Origin: CAWFKW01 sp963816535
GTDB taxonomy: Bacteria; Bacteroidota; Ignavibacteria; Tepidaquicellales; OLB5
Direction of reading: 5' to 3'
DNA: 64,000 bases
NCBI GenBank assembly: GCA_963816535.1
Contig: CAWFKW010000005.1
Coordinates: forward strand, 62,001 to 126,000
The notes below the pieces were generated by a model that was given only the letters and a program-made list of their open reading frames with translations, made no database searches and was not told where the DNA came from. Of this stretch, positions 44,264-52,879 are shown in pieces. Within the stretch, counting starts at the first letter, position 1. Each line of letters opens with the position of its first letter. The translations under genes and the position numbers were made by a program.

Positions 44264-45706
44264 TTGATTACACTTACCGATTTTCGTAATTCCATCCCAC
44301 TTCTTATAATAATCGCCTCGGCGCTCATAATTATGATGCTTGAAGTAGTATTTCCGAAATCAAGCAGGAAGAACAGCGCGACGGCTATTTTTATATTTTC
44401 ACTGGTTTCGCTGGCGGCGGCAATTGCTTTCCTGTTTTTGGATATTCATAAATCTCTTTTCCTTTATGCGAATTTTATCAGGATCTCGACTCTGACGATA
44501 ATTGTCTGCATAATACTTGTAAGCGGGATATTTATAACGGTCCTCTCGTCAAAGAGTTACCTGGAAAAGGAAGGGATCAATTACGGCGAGTATTATTCTC
44601 TGCTTTTCTTTTCGCTGATTGGTATGATGCTTATGGTTCTGGCCAACGATTTGATAATTCTTTTTATCGGGCTTGAGCTTATGTCGGTATGTTTTTATAT
44701 CCTTGCGGGATTTTTACGGAAGAACAAAGAATCGAATGAAAGCGCCCTTAAATATTTCCTGCTTGGCGCTTTCCTCACCGGGTTCCTGCTTCTTGGAATT
44801 TCGTTTATTTACGGATTTACAGGATCTACAAATTATCTTGTAATACCTAATTCCAAACCGGGCAGAGAGCCGTTTTACCTTGTGGGGCTTACACTTATAT
44901 TTATTGCCTTCGTTTTCAAAACCGGTTCGTTTCCACTTCAGATGTGGATCCCTGACGTTTACCAGGGCGCGCCGACTATTGTAACAGGCATGATGTCGTC
45001 AGTCGGCAAAACCGCCGCCTTTGGCGCTATGATATCATTCTTTACCGTATTTGATTTCAAAAGCGCGCCGCTCATGATAGCAATTATCGCCGTCATGACA
45101 ATGTTATACGGCAACGTTGTAGCGCTGGTGCAAACAAATATTAAGCGGCTACTCGCATATTCCAGCATTGCGCATGCCGGATATATTATGGTCGGATTTA
45201 TCTTAATAAACCTTGGCTCCACGCAGGCTGTGATATTTTATCTGGTTTCTTATATACTCATGCAGCTTGGAGCGTTTATCATTATCGGTATAGTTGAAGA
45301 ACGCCAGGAATGGAATGAACATCCCGAGCTTCGGAACACACTGGAGGGATTTAAGGGACTTGGTAAAATGAATCCCGGACTTGCATCGCTTCTATCGATC
45401 TTTCTGTTCTCACTTGCCGGAATTCCGCCTTTTGCCGGGTTCTGGGGAAAATATTATATATTTCTTTCCGCTATTCAAAATAATTATATTTGGGTCGCTA
45501 TAATTGGAATTATGTTGAGCCTTATAGGCGTTTACTATTACATAAAAGTAATTTTATATATGTGGTTTTATGAACCTGTAATTGAAAATGTGAAGGTAAA
45601 AGCGAATTTCTCTTTTGCGGCGGCTATTATTTCTACCATCGGACTCTTTGCATTTGGTTTGTATCCCGAATTTATTTTCAGGTTCTTAAGGACTATAGTA
45701 GGCTAG
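44264..45706 (+). CDS. nuoN: NADH-quinone oxidoreductase subunit N
   Basis: A 480-residue, 14-helix antiporter-like complex I subunit. The TM7-8 segment KTGSFPLQMWIPDVYQGAP then TIVTGMMSSVGKTAAF is specific to NuoN; YSSIAHAGYIM and LAGIPPFAGFWGK also match. The Glu of TM5 appears in FIGLELMSVCFYILA. The start is TTG at 44264. It is separated from nuoM (18 kb upstream) and nuoKL (8 kb downstream) and lies after a lipoprotein gene, so complex I genes are scattered here. Confidence 0.94.
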   Translation: MITLTDFRNSIPLLIIIASALIIMMLEVVFPKSSRKNSATAIFIFSLVSLAAAIAFLFLDIHKSLFLYANFIRISTLTIIVCIILVSGIFITVLSSKSYLEKEGINYGEYYSLLFFSLIGMMLMVLANDLIILFIGLELMSVCFYILAGFLRKNKESNESALKYFLLGAFLTGFLLLGISFIYGFTGSTNYLVIPNSKPGREPFYLVGLTLIFIAFVFKTGSFPLQMWIPDVYQGAPTIVTGMMSSVGKTAAFGAMISFFTVFDFKSAPLMIAIIAVMTMLYGNVVALVQTNIKRLLAYSSIAHAGYIMVGFILINLGSTQAVIFYLVSYILMQLGAFIIIGIVEERQEWNEHPELRNTLEGFKGLGKMNPGLASLLSIFLFSLAGIPPFAGFWGKYYIFLSAIQNNYIWVAIIGIMLSLIGVYYYIKVILYMWFYEPVIENVKVKANFSFAAAIISTIGLFAFGLYPEFIFRFLRTIVG

Positions 45707-45751
45707 GAAATCAAAGGCTGCACAATCTAAAAGGTCAATAATCGGCCGAAT

Positions 45752-46852
45752 ATGAAAATAAGGTATTCAAAATGGACGGACCTCTCTCTCACCGACGAGC
45801 AGCGGCTTGAAAAACTGTTTTCTCTCTTCAGCTATATGCTAATCCAGACCAACGGCGACGTTAACGAAGCTCTCGACTGGCTCGGGCAGCTTGACGAACA
45901 ATACCAGTTCTTCGATAAATCAATTTCGCTAGATGATTTCATTAAGCAGCTTAAAGAAAAGGGCTACATTGAAGATAACGACGGTATGTATATCCTTAAG
46001 TCAAAGGGTGAGATTAGAGTAAGGCAGGATGCTTTTAAAGAGATCTTCGGTAACCTGAAGAAATCAACAGAAGGCTTCCACGAAACCGCTAAGAGCGGAA
46101 CAGGCGTTGAAAGAAACCACCAGACTAAAAAGTACCAGTTTGGCGACCAGCCGTTCAATATAGATACAACTCAAACGCTCTCAAACGTTTTTAAGAGGGA
46201 AGGGCTTGATAGCTTCTCGCTGACCGAAGAGGACATCGAGGTCAACGAAACCGAACATATGTCAAGTGTTTCCACGGTCCTTCTGGTGGATATAAGCCAC
46301 AGCATGATTCTTTACGGCGAGGACAGGATTACGCCCGCAAAGCAGGTGGCCCTTGCGCTTTCAGAACTTATTTTATCAAAGTACCGCAAAGATTCTCTTA
46401 ATATTGTTTTGTTTGGCGACGAGGCACGGGAAGTTTCGGTTTCCGAGCTTCCGTTTGTGAGCGTGGGACCTTTCCACACAAATACAAAAGCCGGGCTGGA
46501 GCTCGCAAGACACATTTTGCGCGGTAAAAAAAATGCGAACAAGCAGATCTTTATGATTACCGACGGAAAACCTTCGGCTATTTATGAATCTGTTACCGAC
46601 AGGCGAATTTATAAAAACTCATTTGGGCTCGATCCGAAAATAGTGAACAAAACGCTGGATGAAGCCGTGGCGTGCCGAAGAGAAAAAATAAAAATAACAA
46701 CGTTCATGATAGCGCAGGACCCGTACCTCATAAGATTTATACAGGACTTTACCAAAGCGAATAACGGGAAAGCGTATTATTCATCTTTGAATGAATTGGG
46801 CGAACAGGTGTTTGTAGATTATTTGAGGAACAAAAGCAGGTTTGAATCTTGA
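45752..46852 (+). CDS. von Willebrand factor A (VWA) domain protein
   Basis: A 366-residue cytoplasmic protein. An N-terminal helical region (1-160) of unknown type precedes a VWA domain with MIDAS metal site VDISHSM (DxSxS, about residue 173), FGDEAREV, and MITDGKPSA (final Asp of the site). Such stand-alone VWA proteins often work with MoxR-type AAA ATPases, but none is adjacent. The order nuoN, VWA, NHL-like, ssb on one strand with short gaps suggests an operon, without a clear functional theme. Confidence 0.8.
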   Translation: MKIRYSKWTDLSLTDEQRLEKLFSLFSYMLIQTNGDVNEALDWLGQLDEQYQFFDKSISLDDFIKQLKEKGYIEDNDGMYILKSKGEIRVRQDAFKEIFGNLKKSTEGFHETAKSGTGVERNHQTKKYQFGDQPFNIDTTQTLSNVFKREGLDSFSLTEEDIEVNETEHMSSVSTVLLVDISHSMILYGEDRITPAKQVALALSELILSKYRKDSLNIVLFGDEAREVSVSELPFVSVGPFHTNTKAGLELARHILRGKKNANKQIFMITDGKPSAIYESVTDRRIYKNSFGLDPKIVNKTLDEAVACRREKIKITTFMIAQDPYLIRFIQDFTKANNGKAYYSSLNELGEQVFVDYLRNKSRFES

Positions 46853-46862
46853 AGCTTCCATT

Positions 46863-47768
46863 ATGAGAAAATCTCTTTCCGCTGTATTTTTGATTTCCGC
46901 TTTTACGTTAAGCGCTCAGCTTCTCGCCGGCGATAGTCTTGTATATTCCGGTTCATTCGGCAATTTCGGGAATGCTGTATCAATATCGACGGGCAGAAGC
47001 GAATTCATATTCATCTCAGACGCCTCAACCAACCAGGTTTTCAAATACTCTTCAAAGGGAATTGAACTTGCACGCTTTGGAGGAACAGGATTCGGCTCGA
47101 ACGGACTGAATAACCCGGTCTCAATTGATGCGGGCGACGGGCTCAGCGTTTATGTTTGCGATAACCTTAATAACCGGATCCAGAAGCTGGATTACAAATT
47201 AAATTATATTACCGCCTTTGATTTTAACGTCTATAACCAAACGGCAGATAATTCAAAGCGTATCTTATATCCCTCCGGCGTGGCGTTCATGAGCTCAGGC
47301 GACCTGGTCACGCTCATAAAATCTTCCGAATACAAAGCGGCCGTATTGAATTCGTTTTCCGATATAACGGTTTTTATGGGTAGCAATTTCGGATATGACA
47401 GAATAGGCCAGCCGGCAAAAGTTGTGAGAGGCATGGGACTTGATTGCTGGATACTTGATAACGATAATTCTGAAGTCTCTAACTTTACCACGACCGGCTC
47501 GTATGTAAGGAGGCTCTCAAAGCCGTCACAAAGTGAAAATGTAATAAGTATAGCTTATTTTGGAGACAATCTGTACTTGCTCACTATGAAAAGTATAATC
47601 AAATACGATTTGAAGGGTGAAAAATATTCGGACATTTTTCCGTATGCCATTGATGGTTTGGGAAAAATAAACGATTTTGCATTACTTAACAACTCAACAT
47701 TTTTAATTCTGACTTCGAACAGCGTTTTACAGTATAACTTATCCAATAACCAGGACCAAAAAAACTAA
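46863..47768 (+). CDS. Secreted NHL-like beta-propeller protein
   Basis: 301 residues from the ATG at 46863, which gives a signal peptide (MRKSLSAVFLISAFTLS ... LLAGDS); an in-frame ATG at 46842 inside the VWA gene is less likely. The mature part repeats NHL-type strands: IFISDASTNQVFKYSSKGIE, NPVSIDAGDGLSVYVCDNLN, IQKLDYKL, then less regular blades. Lone six-bladed NHL propellers bind proteins or cell-wall material. No T9SS tail is present, so it is probably periplasmic. Confidence 0.7.
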   Translation: MRKSLSAVFLISAFTLSAQLLAGDSLVYSGSFGNFGNAVSISTGRSEFIFISDASTNQVFKYSSKGIELARFGGTGFGSNGLNNPVSIDAGDGLSVYVCDNLNNRIQKLDYKLNYITAFDFNVYNQTADNSKRILYPSGVAFMSSGDLVTLIKSSEYKAAVLNSFSDITVFMGSNFGYDRIGQPAKVVRGMGLDCWILDNDNSEVSNFTTTGSYVRRLSKPSQSENVISIAYFGDNLYLLTMKSIIKYDLKGEKYSDIFPYAIDGLGKINDFALLNNSTFLILTSNSVLQYNLSNNQDQKN

Positions 47769-47792
47769 TATTAATAACTAAGGAGAAAACTT

Positions 47793-48224
47793 ATGGCAAA
47801 AGATCTGAATAAAGTAATGCTGATAGGCAGGCTGGGACAGGATCCCGAGCTTAAATATACTCAGACAGGCGTGGCTGTTGTTAATTTTTCATGCGCTACG
47901 GGAATGAAATGGAAGGACCAGGAAGGCAATTGGCAGGAAAAAACCGAATGGCACAATATAACAGCATGGCGCGGGCTGGCTGAAACTTGCGCTAACTATC
48001 TTAAAAAGGGGAGCAGGGTCTATCTTGAGGGCAGGCTTGAAACCGATTCATGGGAGGATGAGAACAAAAAGAAGCATTATAGGACAAAAGTATTGATAGA
48101 CGATATGATTATGCTTGATTCAAAGGGAGCATCTGCGACATCTTCGGGAGATAGCGGCGGCGAAACTGTCTCAAAAGGAGCTGTTAAATCAGCGGCCGCA
48201 GACGACGACGATTTACCGTTCTAG
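47793..48224 (+). CDS. ssb: Single-stranded DNA-binding protein
   Basis: 143 residues. The N-terminal OB fold opens DLNKVMLIGRLGQDPELKYT and includes WHNITAWRGLAETCANYL and KGSRVYLEGRLETDSWED. A short Ser/Gly/Ala linker follows, and the acidic tail DDDDLPF is the standard docking peptide for replication and repair partners. The start has a rare strong ribosome site here (AAGGAGAAAACTTATG). It is essential for replication, recombination and repair. Confidence 0.97.
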   Translation: MAKDLNKVMLIGRLGQDPELKYTQTGVAVVNFSCATGMKWKDQEGNWQEKTEWHNITAWRGLAETCANYLKKGSRVYLEGRLETDSWEDENKKKHYRTKVLIDDMIMLDSKGASATSSGDSGGETVSKGAVKSAAADDDDLPF

Positions 48225-48272
48225 ATTACGTGGTGTTGGGAGTTTCCTCCCGGCATAATTTAGGAAAATTCA

Positions 48273-48301
48273 GGGACGTAACGTTAAGTTGCGTCCCTTT
48301 T
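48273..48301 (+). terminator. Rho-independent terminator after ssb
   Basis: GGGACGTAAC, loop GTTAA, GTTGCGTCCC, then TTTT: a 10-bp stem with one wobble, 48 bp after the ssb stop. Confidence 0.85.
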
Positions 48302-48306
48302 CAATC

Positions 48307-48365
48307 CATTCATTAGATGAATACCGATAATATAGCTAAATTCTCACTTTAGTCACCGGATGTAT
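48307..48365. repeat. Decayed CATCCGATGAC inverted repeat, copy 3
   Basis: CATTCATTAGATGAAT and, 30 bp on, TTTAGTCACCGGATGTAT match the two arms of the 38693-38738 element with several changes. Loop sequence is unrelated. Confidence 0.5.
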
Positions 48366-48383
48366 AAGAATCAAGTATAATAG

Positions 48384-48412
48384 AAATAGCCTCGTAAAAT
48401 GAGGCTATTTTA
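48384..48412 (-). terminator. Terminator between convergent ssb and carbamoyltransferase genes
   Basis: AAATAGCCTC, loop GTAAAAT, GAGGCTATTT: perfect 10-bp stem flanked by A- and T-rich sequence, so it can work in both directions. It lies 24 bp past the minus-strand gene's stop. Confidence 0.8.
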
Positions 48413-48435
48413 TTTATAAATAAAATGATTACTCC

Positions 48436-49506
48436 CTAATAAGTCAATATAATTCTATCAACTCCGAAAATGTGGGAAATTAAGGCTGCCCGTATCCACA
48501 TGCCGTTGCGTTCCTGGCGCCAGTACATTGCACGAGGATCTTCATCAATTGCCGGGTCAATTTCTGAGCGGCGGGGAAGAGGGTGCATGATTATTGTATT
48601 TTTCTTAATATTCTTCAAATCCGCCTTTTTTAAGTGGAATTTCGAGTAATCTATTTCTTTCGATTCGTTGTTAATATCATATTCATCCTGAATTCTTGTC
48701 ATATAAATCGCATCAACCGAGCGGATTGCCTTTTGCAGGTCATCGGATTCGATATACTGCATTTTATGTTTTTTGAGGAAATTCTTAATATCCTCACCAA
48801 TATTCAAGTATTTTGGCGAAACATATACAAATTTGACGTTTTTGAAATTTTTCAAAACATAAGTTAACGAACGGACAGTACGGCCGCGTTTCAAATCGCC
48901 AACCATTGCTATAGTTTTATTATCTATCCCGCCTTTATCGTTAAATGCCCAATTTAGTGTGTATAAGTCGAGCAACGCCTGCGTTGGATGCTGGTCTTTA
49001 CCCGAACCGCCGTTTATAATTGGAACGGGCCTGTTGGTCTTATTAAGATGCCAGGCTGTTTTTTCTGCGAAACCTTCCTCAAAATGGCGCATAATAATTA
49101 AATCAACATATGAGCTGAACGTTCTCACAGTGTCCTCCAAAGATTCACCCTTAGCTTCTGATGATGTCGAAGTGGAGCGAATTTCACTAACCTTCATTCC
49201 AAGTATGTAGCACGCGCTCTGGAATGAAAGAAACGTTCTGGTCGAAGGCTGAATAAAGTACAGCATAGCGCGCTTGTTCGAGAGCAGCGATTGCAACCAA
49301 TCCAAGCCCGACTTTTCCTTAGCCACAGTTCTAATCTTAGTAGCGACTTCAAACAAATGGTCCAGAACTTTCCGGTTGAATTGCTGCGAAAATAAGCAAT
49401 CAAACATGTGATTATTTTCAGAAAAATAACCCAGTTTTTTTGTTAATGAGGTTTTGCTAAACTCATCCCACGAGAGTTTCTTCAGTTCGTTAGTGTAATC
49501 TTTCAT
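48436..49506 (-). CDS. Aspartate carbamoyltransferase-like enzyme (unusual variant)
   Basis: 356 residues, about 40 longer than the catalytic chain of E. coli ATCase, mostly at the N-terminus. Carbamoyl-phosphate site: QPSTRTFLSF (Ser88-Thr89-Arg90-Thr91), where the classical STRTRTSF has Phe in place of the second Arg; EAKGESLEDT keeps one of two loop lysines; NGGSGKDQHPTQALLDL and MVGDLKRGRTVRSL are standard. Amino-acid site: MHPLPRRSEIDPAIDEDP, typical of aspartate rather than ornithine binding. Neighbours are ornithine carbamoyltransferase, carbamate kinase and a cDPG-synthase-like protein, so a substrate other than aspartate or a catabolic role should be considered. No pyrI is adjacent. 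Confidence 0.78.
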   Translation of the reverse strand: MKDYTNELKKLSWDEFSKTSLTKKLGYFSENNHMFDCLFSQQFNRKVLDHLFEVATKIRTVAKEKSGLDWLQSLLSNKRAMLYFIQPSTRTFLSFQSACYILGMKVSEIRSTSTSSEAKGESLEDTVRTFSSYVDLIIMRHFEEGFAEKTAWHLNKTNRPVPIINGGSGKDQHPTQALLDLYTLNWAFNDKGGIDNKTIAMVGDLKRGRTVRSLTYVLKNFKNVKFVYVSPKYLNIGEDIKNFLKKHKMQYIESDDLQKAIRSVDAIYMTRIQDEYDINNESKEIDYSKFHLKKADLKNIKKNTIIMHPLPRRSEIDPAIDEDPRAMYWRQERNGMWIRAALISHIFGVDRIILTY

Positions 49507-49540
49507 ATCTTATTAGATTTAATAAAAATTTATTCAAACG

Positions 49541-50464
49541 TTAAGCCATCAATAATTTCATAACAGCTTTTTGAGCGTGCAGCCTGTTTTCAGCCTGGTC
49601 AAATACTATGGAATTCGGCCCGTCAATCACTTCATCGGTTATTTCGTCGCCTCTGTGCGCCGGTAAACAGTGCATTACCAGAACGTCTTTTCGGGCCCTG
49701 CTCATAAGTTCTGAGTTCAGCTGGTAGGGCTTTAGATCCTTTATACGTCTTTCATTTTCCTTTTCCTGGCCCATGCTAACCCAAACATCTGTGTAAATAA
49801 TATCTGCGTCTTTAACCGCTGAAACAGGGTCGATAATATAGGAGATCTTTGAACCTGTTTGTTCCGCCACCAACTCCGCTTCGTTTACAACTTCCGTTAG
49901 GGGAGTGTATCCTCCGGGCGATGAATAAGTAATATTCATACCAACCTTTGCGCATCCCTGAATCAGCGAGTGGAGCACATTATTGCCGTCGCCAATGTAA
50001 GATAATGTTAGTCCTTTCAGATTTCCTTTCTTTTCGTAAATGGTAAATAAGTCCGCTAGAATCTGGCACGGATGGTCGTAATCAGTTAATCCGTTGATAA
50101 CAGGAACAGTCGCGTATTTTGCAAGGTCGGTTACAGTTTTATAGGCGAACGTTCTTGCCATGATTCCGTCGACATATCTTGAAAGTACTTTCGCCGTATC
50201 GTGAATTGTTTCTCCGCGGCCCATCTGAAGGTCTTTTGAGGAGAAGTACATACCCATTCCGCCAAGCTGGTAGATGCCTGTTTCAAATGATACGCGGGTG
50301 CGGGTTGATGATTTTTCGAAAATCATTGCGAGCGTTTTGCCCTTAAGGTAATCGGTGTTCCTCGGGCCTTTTTTCATCTTATCTGTTTCTTCTATGATGA
50401 GGTTTATTTCGTCGATTGTGAGAAAGTTGAGAGATATTAGATCTTTTGATTTTAGTTTAGTCAT
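49541..50464 (-). CDS. argF: Ornithine carbamoyltransferase
   Basis: 307 residues from the ATG at 50464, the normal start MTKLKSKDLISLNFLT. An in-frame ATG at 50515 would add 17 residues encoded by repeat sequence. Motifs: EKSSTRTRVSFETG (carbamoyl phosphate), MARTFAYKT, NGLTDYDHPCQILADL, DVWVSMGQE (SMG loop) and VMHCLPAHRGDEI (ornithine). It interconverts ornithine plus carbamoyl phosphate with citrulline. Next to carbamate kinase it may run in the citrulline-breaking, ATP-yielding direction (arcB role), but motifs cannot separate anabolic from catabolic forms. Confidence 0.93.
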   Translation of the reverse strand: MTKLKSKDLISLNFLTIDEINLIIEETDKMKKGPRNTDYLKGKTLAMIFEKSSTRTRVSFETGIYQLGGMGMYFSSKDLQMGRGETIHDTAKVLSRYVDGIMARTFAYKTVTDLAKYATVPVINGLTDYDHPCQILADLFTIYEKKGNLKGLTLSYIGDGNNVLHSLIQGCAKVGMNITYSSPGGYTPLTEVVNEAELVAEQTGSKISYIIDPVSAVKDADIIYTDVWVSMGQEKENERRIKDLKPYQLNSELMSRARKDVLVMHCLPAHRGDEITDEVIDGPNSIVFDQAENRLHAQKAVMKLLMA

Positions 50465-50474
50465 TTGGATTCCA

Positions 50475-50578
50475 TATTTCGCCCCTAACGGGGCTCTGAG
50501 CTTTTTATTTGTCATTCCCGCGAAGGCGGGGATCTTGGTTTATCCGTCTGCCCGCTTTAAGCGGTCTGACGGTTATTG
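50475..50578. repeat. Palindrome cluster between argF and arcC
   Basis: ATTTCGCCCC-TAAC-GGGGC (50475-50494), ATTCCCGCGAAGGCGGGGAT then CTTGG (50513-50537), and CCGTCTGCCCGCT ... AGCGGTCTGACGG (50544-50573). It separates two genes of the same strand and may lower read-through. Confidence 0.75.
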
Positions 50579-50582
50579 AAAT

Positions 50583-51536
50583 TCAATGATGTATAAACGT
50601 TCCGGCATCTTTATTTATTGCCGGAAGGATTTTATCAATGCTTGTAATAAATGCTTCCTTGCCGCCGCTGGTCAGGTATTCAACAGCAGCCATTACTTTA
50701 GGGCCCATACTGCCTGCTGAAAACTGGCCCTGGTCAAGATAAGTATGAGCTTCGTCTAAATTCATTTCTTTTAGAGCGGCCTGGGATTTCTTTTTGTAAT
50801 TTAAGAAGCAACTATCCACATTTGTAAGTATGATGAATTTGTCCGCTTTAAGATCCGTCGCAAGCTGGGCCGACGCTAAGTCCTTATCAATTACAGCTTC
50901 AACTCCGGAATAAGATTTATGCTTATCGGCGGCAACCGGTATTCCGCCGCCGCCAACCGCTATCGGGACATTTCCCAGCATCAGAAGCTGCTGTATCACC
51001 CGCGTTTCAGTAACATGAATTGGTTTAGGGGAGGGAACAACCCTTCTGAATCCTTTGCCTCCGGGGTCTTCGACCATTATCCATTTCTTATCTTTGATCA
51101 TTTGCTGGGCCTGTACATAAGTGTAATATGGACCCACCGGTTTTGAAGGCTTTTCAAATGCCGGGTCGGTTTTACTGACTAGGACGCTTGTAACAATTGT
51201 GACTATTTCCTTTTTGACTTTATGTGAATGGAACAGGTTGCCCAGCGTTTGCTGCAAGAAGTAGCCAATTTCCCCCTGCGTCATCGCTACACACACATCC
51301 AGCGGCATGGAAGGAGCTTTTGAAGATGATTCTTCATTTTGTATAAGCAGGTTCCCTACCTGCGGGCCGTTGCCGTGGGTAAGAACAATATCGTAATCCA
51401 TTTTAAAAAGCGGCAGCAGCTTCCCGGCGGTCTTTTTAACGCTTTCAAAGTGCTCTTCTGCGGTCCCTTTTTTACCGTCGGCAATTAATGCATTTCCGCC
51501 AAGAGCTATAACCAGGAGTTCTTTGTTGTGAGCCAT
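50583..51536 (-). CDS. arcC: Carbamate kinase
   Basis: A 317-residue amino-acid-kinase-fold enzyme. Opening VIALGGNALI, LTHGNGPQVGNLL, the specific insertion region (VLVSKTDPAFEKPSKPVGP), FRRVVPSPKPIHVTE, AVGGGGIPV, DKDLASAQLATDL and GSMGPKV are family markers. It makes ATP from carbamoyl phosphate plus ADP in arginine, citrulline or ureide breakdown. It lies 18 bp from the upstream cDPGS-like gene, so the two are co-transcribed. Confidence 0.95.
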   Translation of the reverse strand: MAHNKELLVIALGGNALIADGKKGTAEEHFESVKKTAGKLLPLFKMDYDIVLTHGNGPQVGNLLIQNEESSSKAPSMPLDVCVAMTQGEIGYFLQQTLGNLFHSHKVKKEIVTIVTSVLVSKTDPAFEKPSKPVGPYYTYVQAQQMIKDKKWIMVEDPGGKGFRRVVPSPKPIHVTETRVIQQLLMLGNVPIAVGGGGIPVAADKHKSYSGVEAVIDKDLASAQLATDLKADKFIILTNVDSCFLNYKKKSQAALKEMNLDEAHTYLDQGQFSAGSMGPKVMAAVEYLTSGGKEAFITSIDKILPAINKDAGTFIHH

Positions 51537-51553
51537 CAGATCGCTTCTAAACC

Positions 51554-52879
51554 CTATTTAAAAAAATTCTGCAGCAAGTCGGTCAAATTTGGGGACCCAA
51601 TCTCCTGCAGGTCATAAACGACCCGGACTGTAGGCTTTGAGATCTTAATAAGCCTTCTTAAGTCGATCGGGGTGGCGATTATTACTGTATCGCACGGCAC
51701 TTTGTTTATTGTAGTCTCTAGGTCTTTTATCTGCTTATCGCCGTATCCCATAGCCGGAAGCAGGGTTCCGATACTCGGATACTTTCTATAAGTATACTCA
51801 ATGCTTTTGACGGCATATTTGCGGGGATCTACTATCTCTGCCGCTCCGTATTTTTGAGCCGCAAGGATGCCTGCGCCGTACTTCATTTCGCCGTGAGTTA
51901 ATGTCGGGCCGTCTTCTATCACCAGGACTCTTTTCCCGTTGATGTGCTTTTCGCTGTTTGGCTTATCAAGCGAAATAGGGGAGGCTGCCTCAACGATTGT
52001 AGCCTTTGGATTTAACTTCATAACGTTATCTCTAACCTGCTTTATATCCTGCTGGTTAGCTGAATCTATCTTATTTATTACTATTATGTCCGCAAGCAAT
52101 ACATTTGTTCTTCCCGGGAAATAATTAAGTTCATGCCCAGCCCTGTGCGGGTCAACAACAGTAATGGTCAAATCTGACTTATAGAAAGACAGATCATTAT
52201 TCCCGCCATCCCATAGAATAACCTGCGACTCTTTCTCAGCCTGCCTCAGGATTGCCTCGTAGTCAACCCCCGCATAGATAACATTGCCGTGGGTTACATG
52301 CGGTTCGTATTCTTCCATTTCCTCAATTGTACATTCATATTTCTTCAAGTCAGAAATTTTTGCAAACCTTTCGACTTTCTGTTTAACAAGGTCGCCATAT
52401 GGCATCGGGTGCCTTATTGCAACCACCTTTTTCTTCATCTTCTTAAGGATTTCCATTACTTTCCGTGATGTCTGGCTCTTGCCTGCGCCGGTACGGCTGG
52501 CCACGACCGAAATTACAGGTTTTGAGGACTTAACCATAGTCTGAGCCGCTCCAAGCATGGTAAACGCGGCTCCCGCGGCGTTTATTTCAGCCCCTTTGGA
52601 CATTATATAGTTAAATGACACATCCGAATATGAAAATATGACTTCCTGAACTCTATGCTTTTTGATTAGAGATAACATTTCAGACTCCGGATGTATCGGA
52701 ATTCCGTCCGGATAATGCTCGCCGGCCAAAGCTGCCGGGTATTTTCTGTCGTCGATATTTGGTATTTGCGTAGCTGTAAAGGCGACTACGTTGTATAGTG
52801 GATTAGTTCTATAACATACATTGAAGTTATGGAAATCACGTCCCGCCGCACCCATGATAATTATATTTATTCTGCTCAT
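51554..52879 (-). CDS. Cyclic-2,3-diphosphoglycerate-synthase-like P-loop protein
   Basis: A 441-residue protein with a Rossmann-like N-terminus (MSRINIIIMGAAGRDFHNF) and, from about residue 120, a P-loop NTPase domain: ASRTGAGKSQTSRKV (Walker A), WDGGNNDLSFYKSDLTITVVD (Walker B-like), and INKID (guanine-specificity-like NKxD form). This matches the archaeal cyclic 2,3-diphosphoglycerate synthetase family, whose bacterial members lack a proven function. The placement first in an operon with carbamate kinase, with ornithine and aspartate-type carbamoyltransferases following, recalls a genomic link with carbamoyl-phosphate metabolism rather than osmolyte synthesis. It may phosphorylate a carboxylate or act as a chaperone-like GTPase; neither is shown. 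Confidence 0.75.
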   Translation of the reverse strand: MSRINIIIMGAAGRDFHNFNVCYRTNPLYNVVAFTATQIPNIDDRKYPAALAGEHYPDGIPIHPESEMLSLIKKHRVQEVIFSYSDVSFNYIMSKGAEINAAGAAFTMLGAAQTMVKSSKPVISVVASRTGAGKSQTSRKVMEILKKMKKKVVAIRHPMPYGDLVKQKVERFAKISDLKKYECTIEEMEEYEPHVTHGNVIYAGVDYEAILRQAEKESQVILWDGGNNDLSFYKSDLTITVVDPHRAGHELNYFPGRTNVLLADIIVINKIDSANQQDIKQVRDNVMKLNPKATIVEAASPISLDKPNSEKHINGKRVLVIEDGPTLTHGEMKYGAGILAAQKYGAAEIVDPRKYAVKSIEYTYRKYPSIGTLLPAMGYGDKQIKDLETTINKVPCDTVIIATPIDLRRLIKISKPTVRVVYDLQEIGSPNLTDLLQNFFK

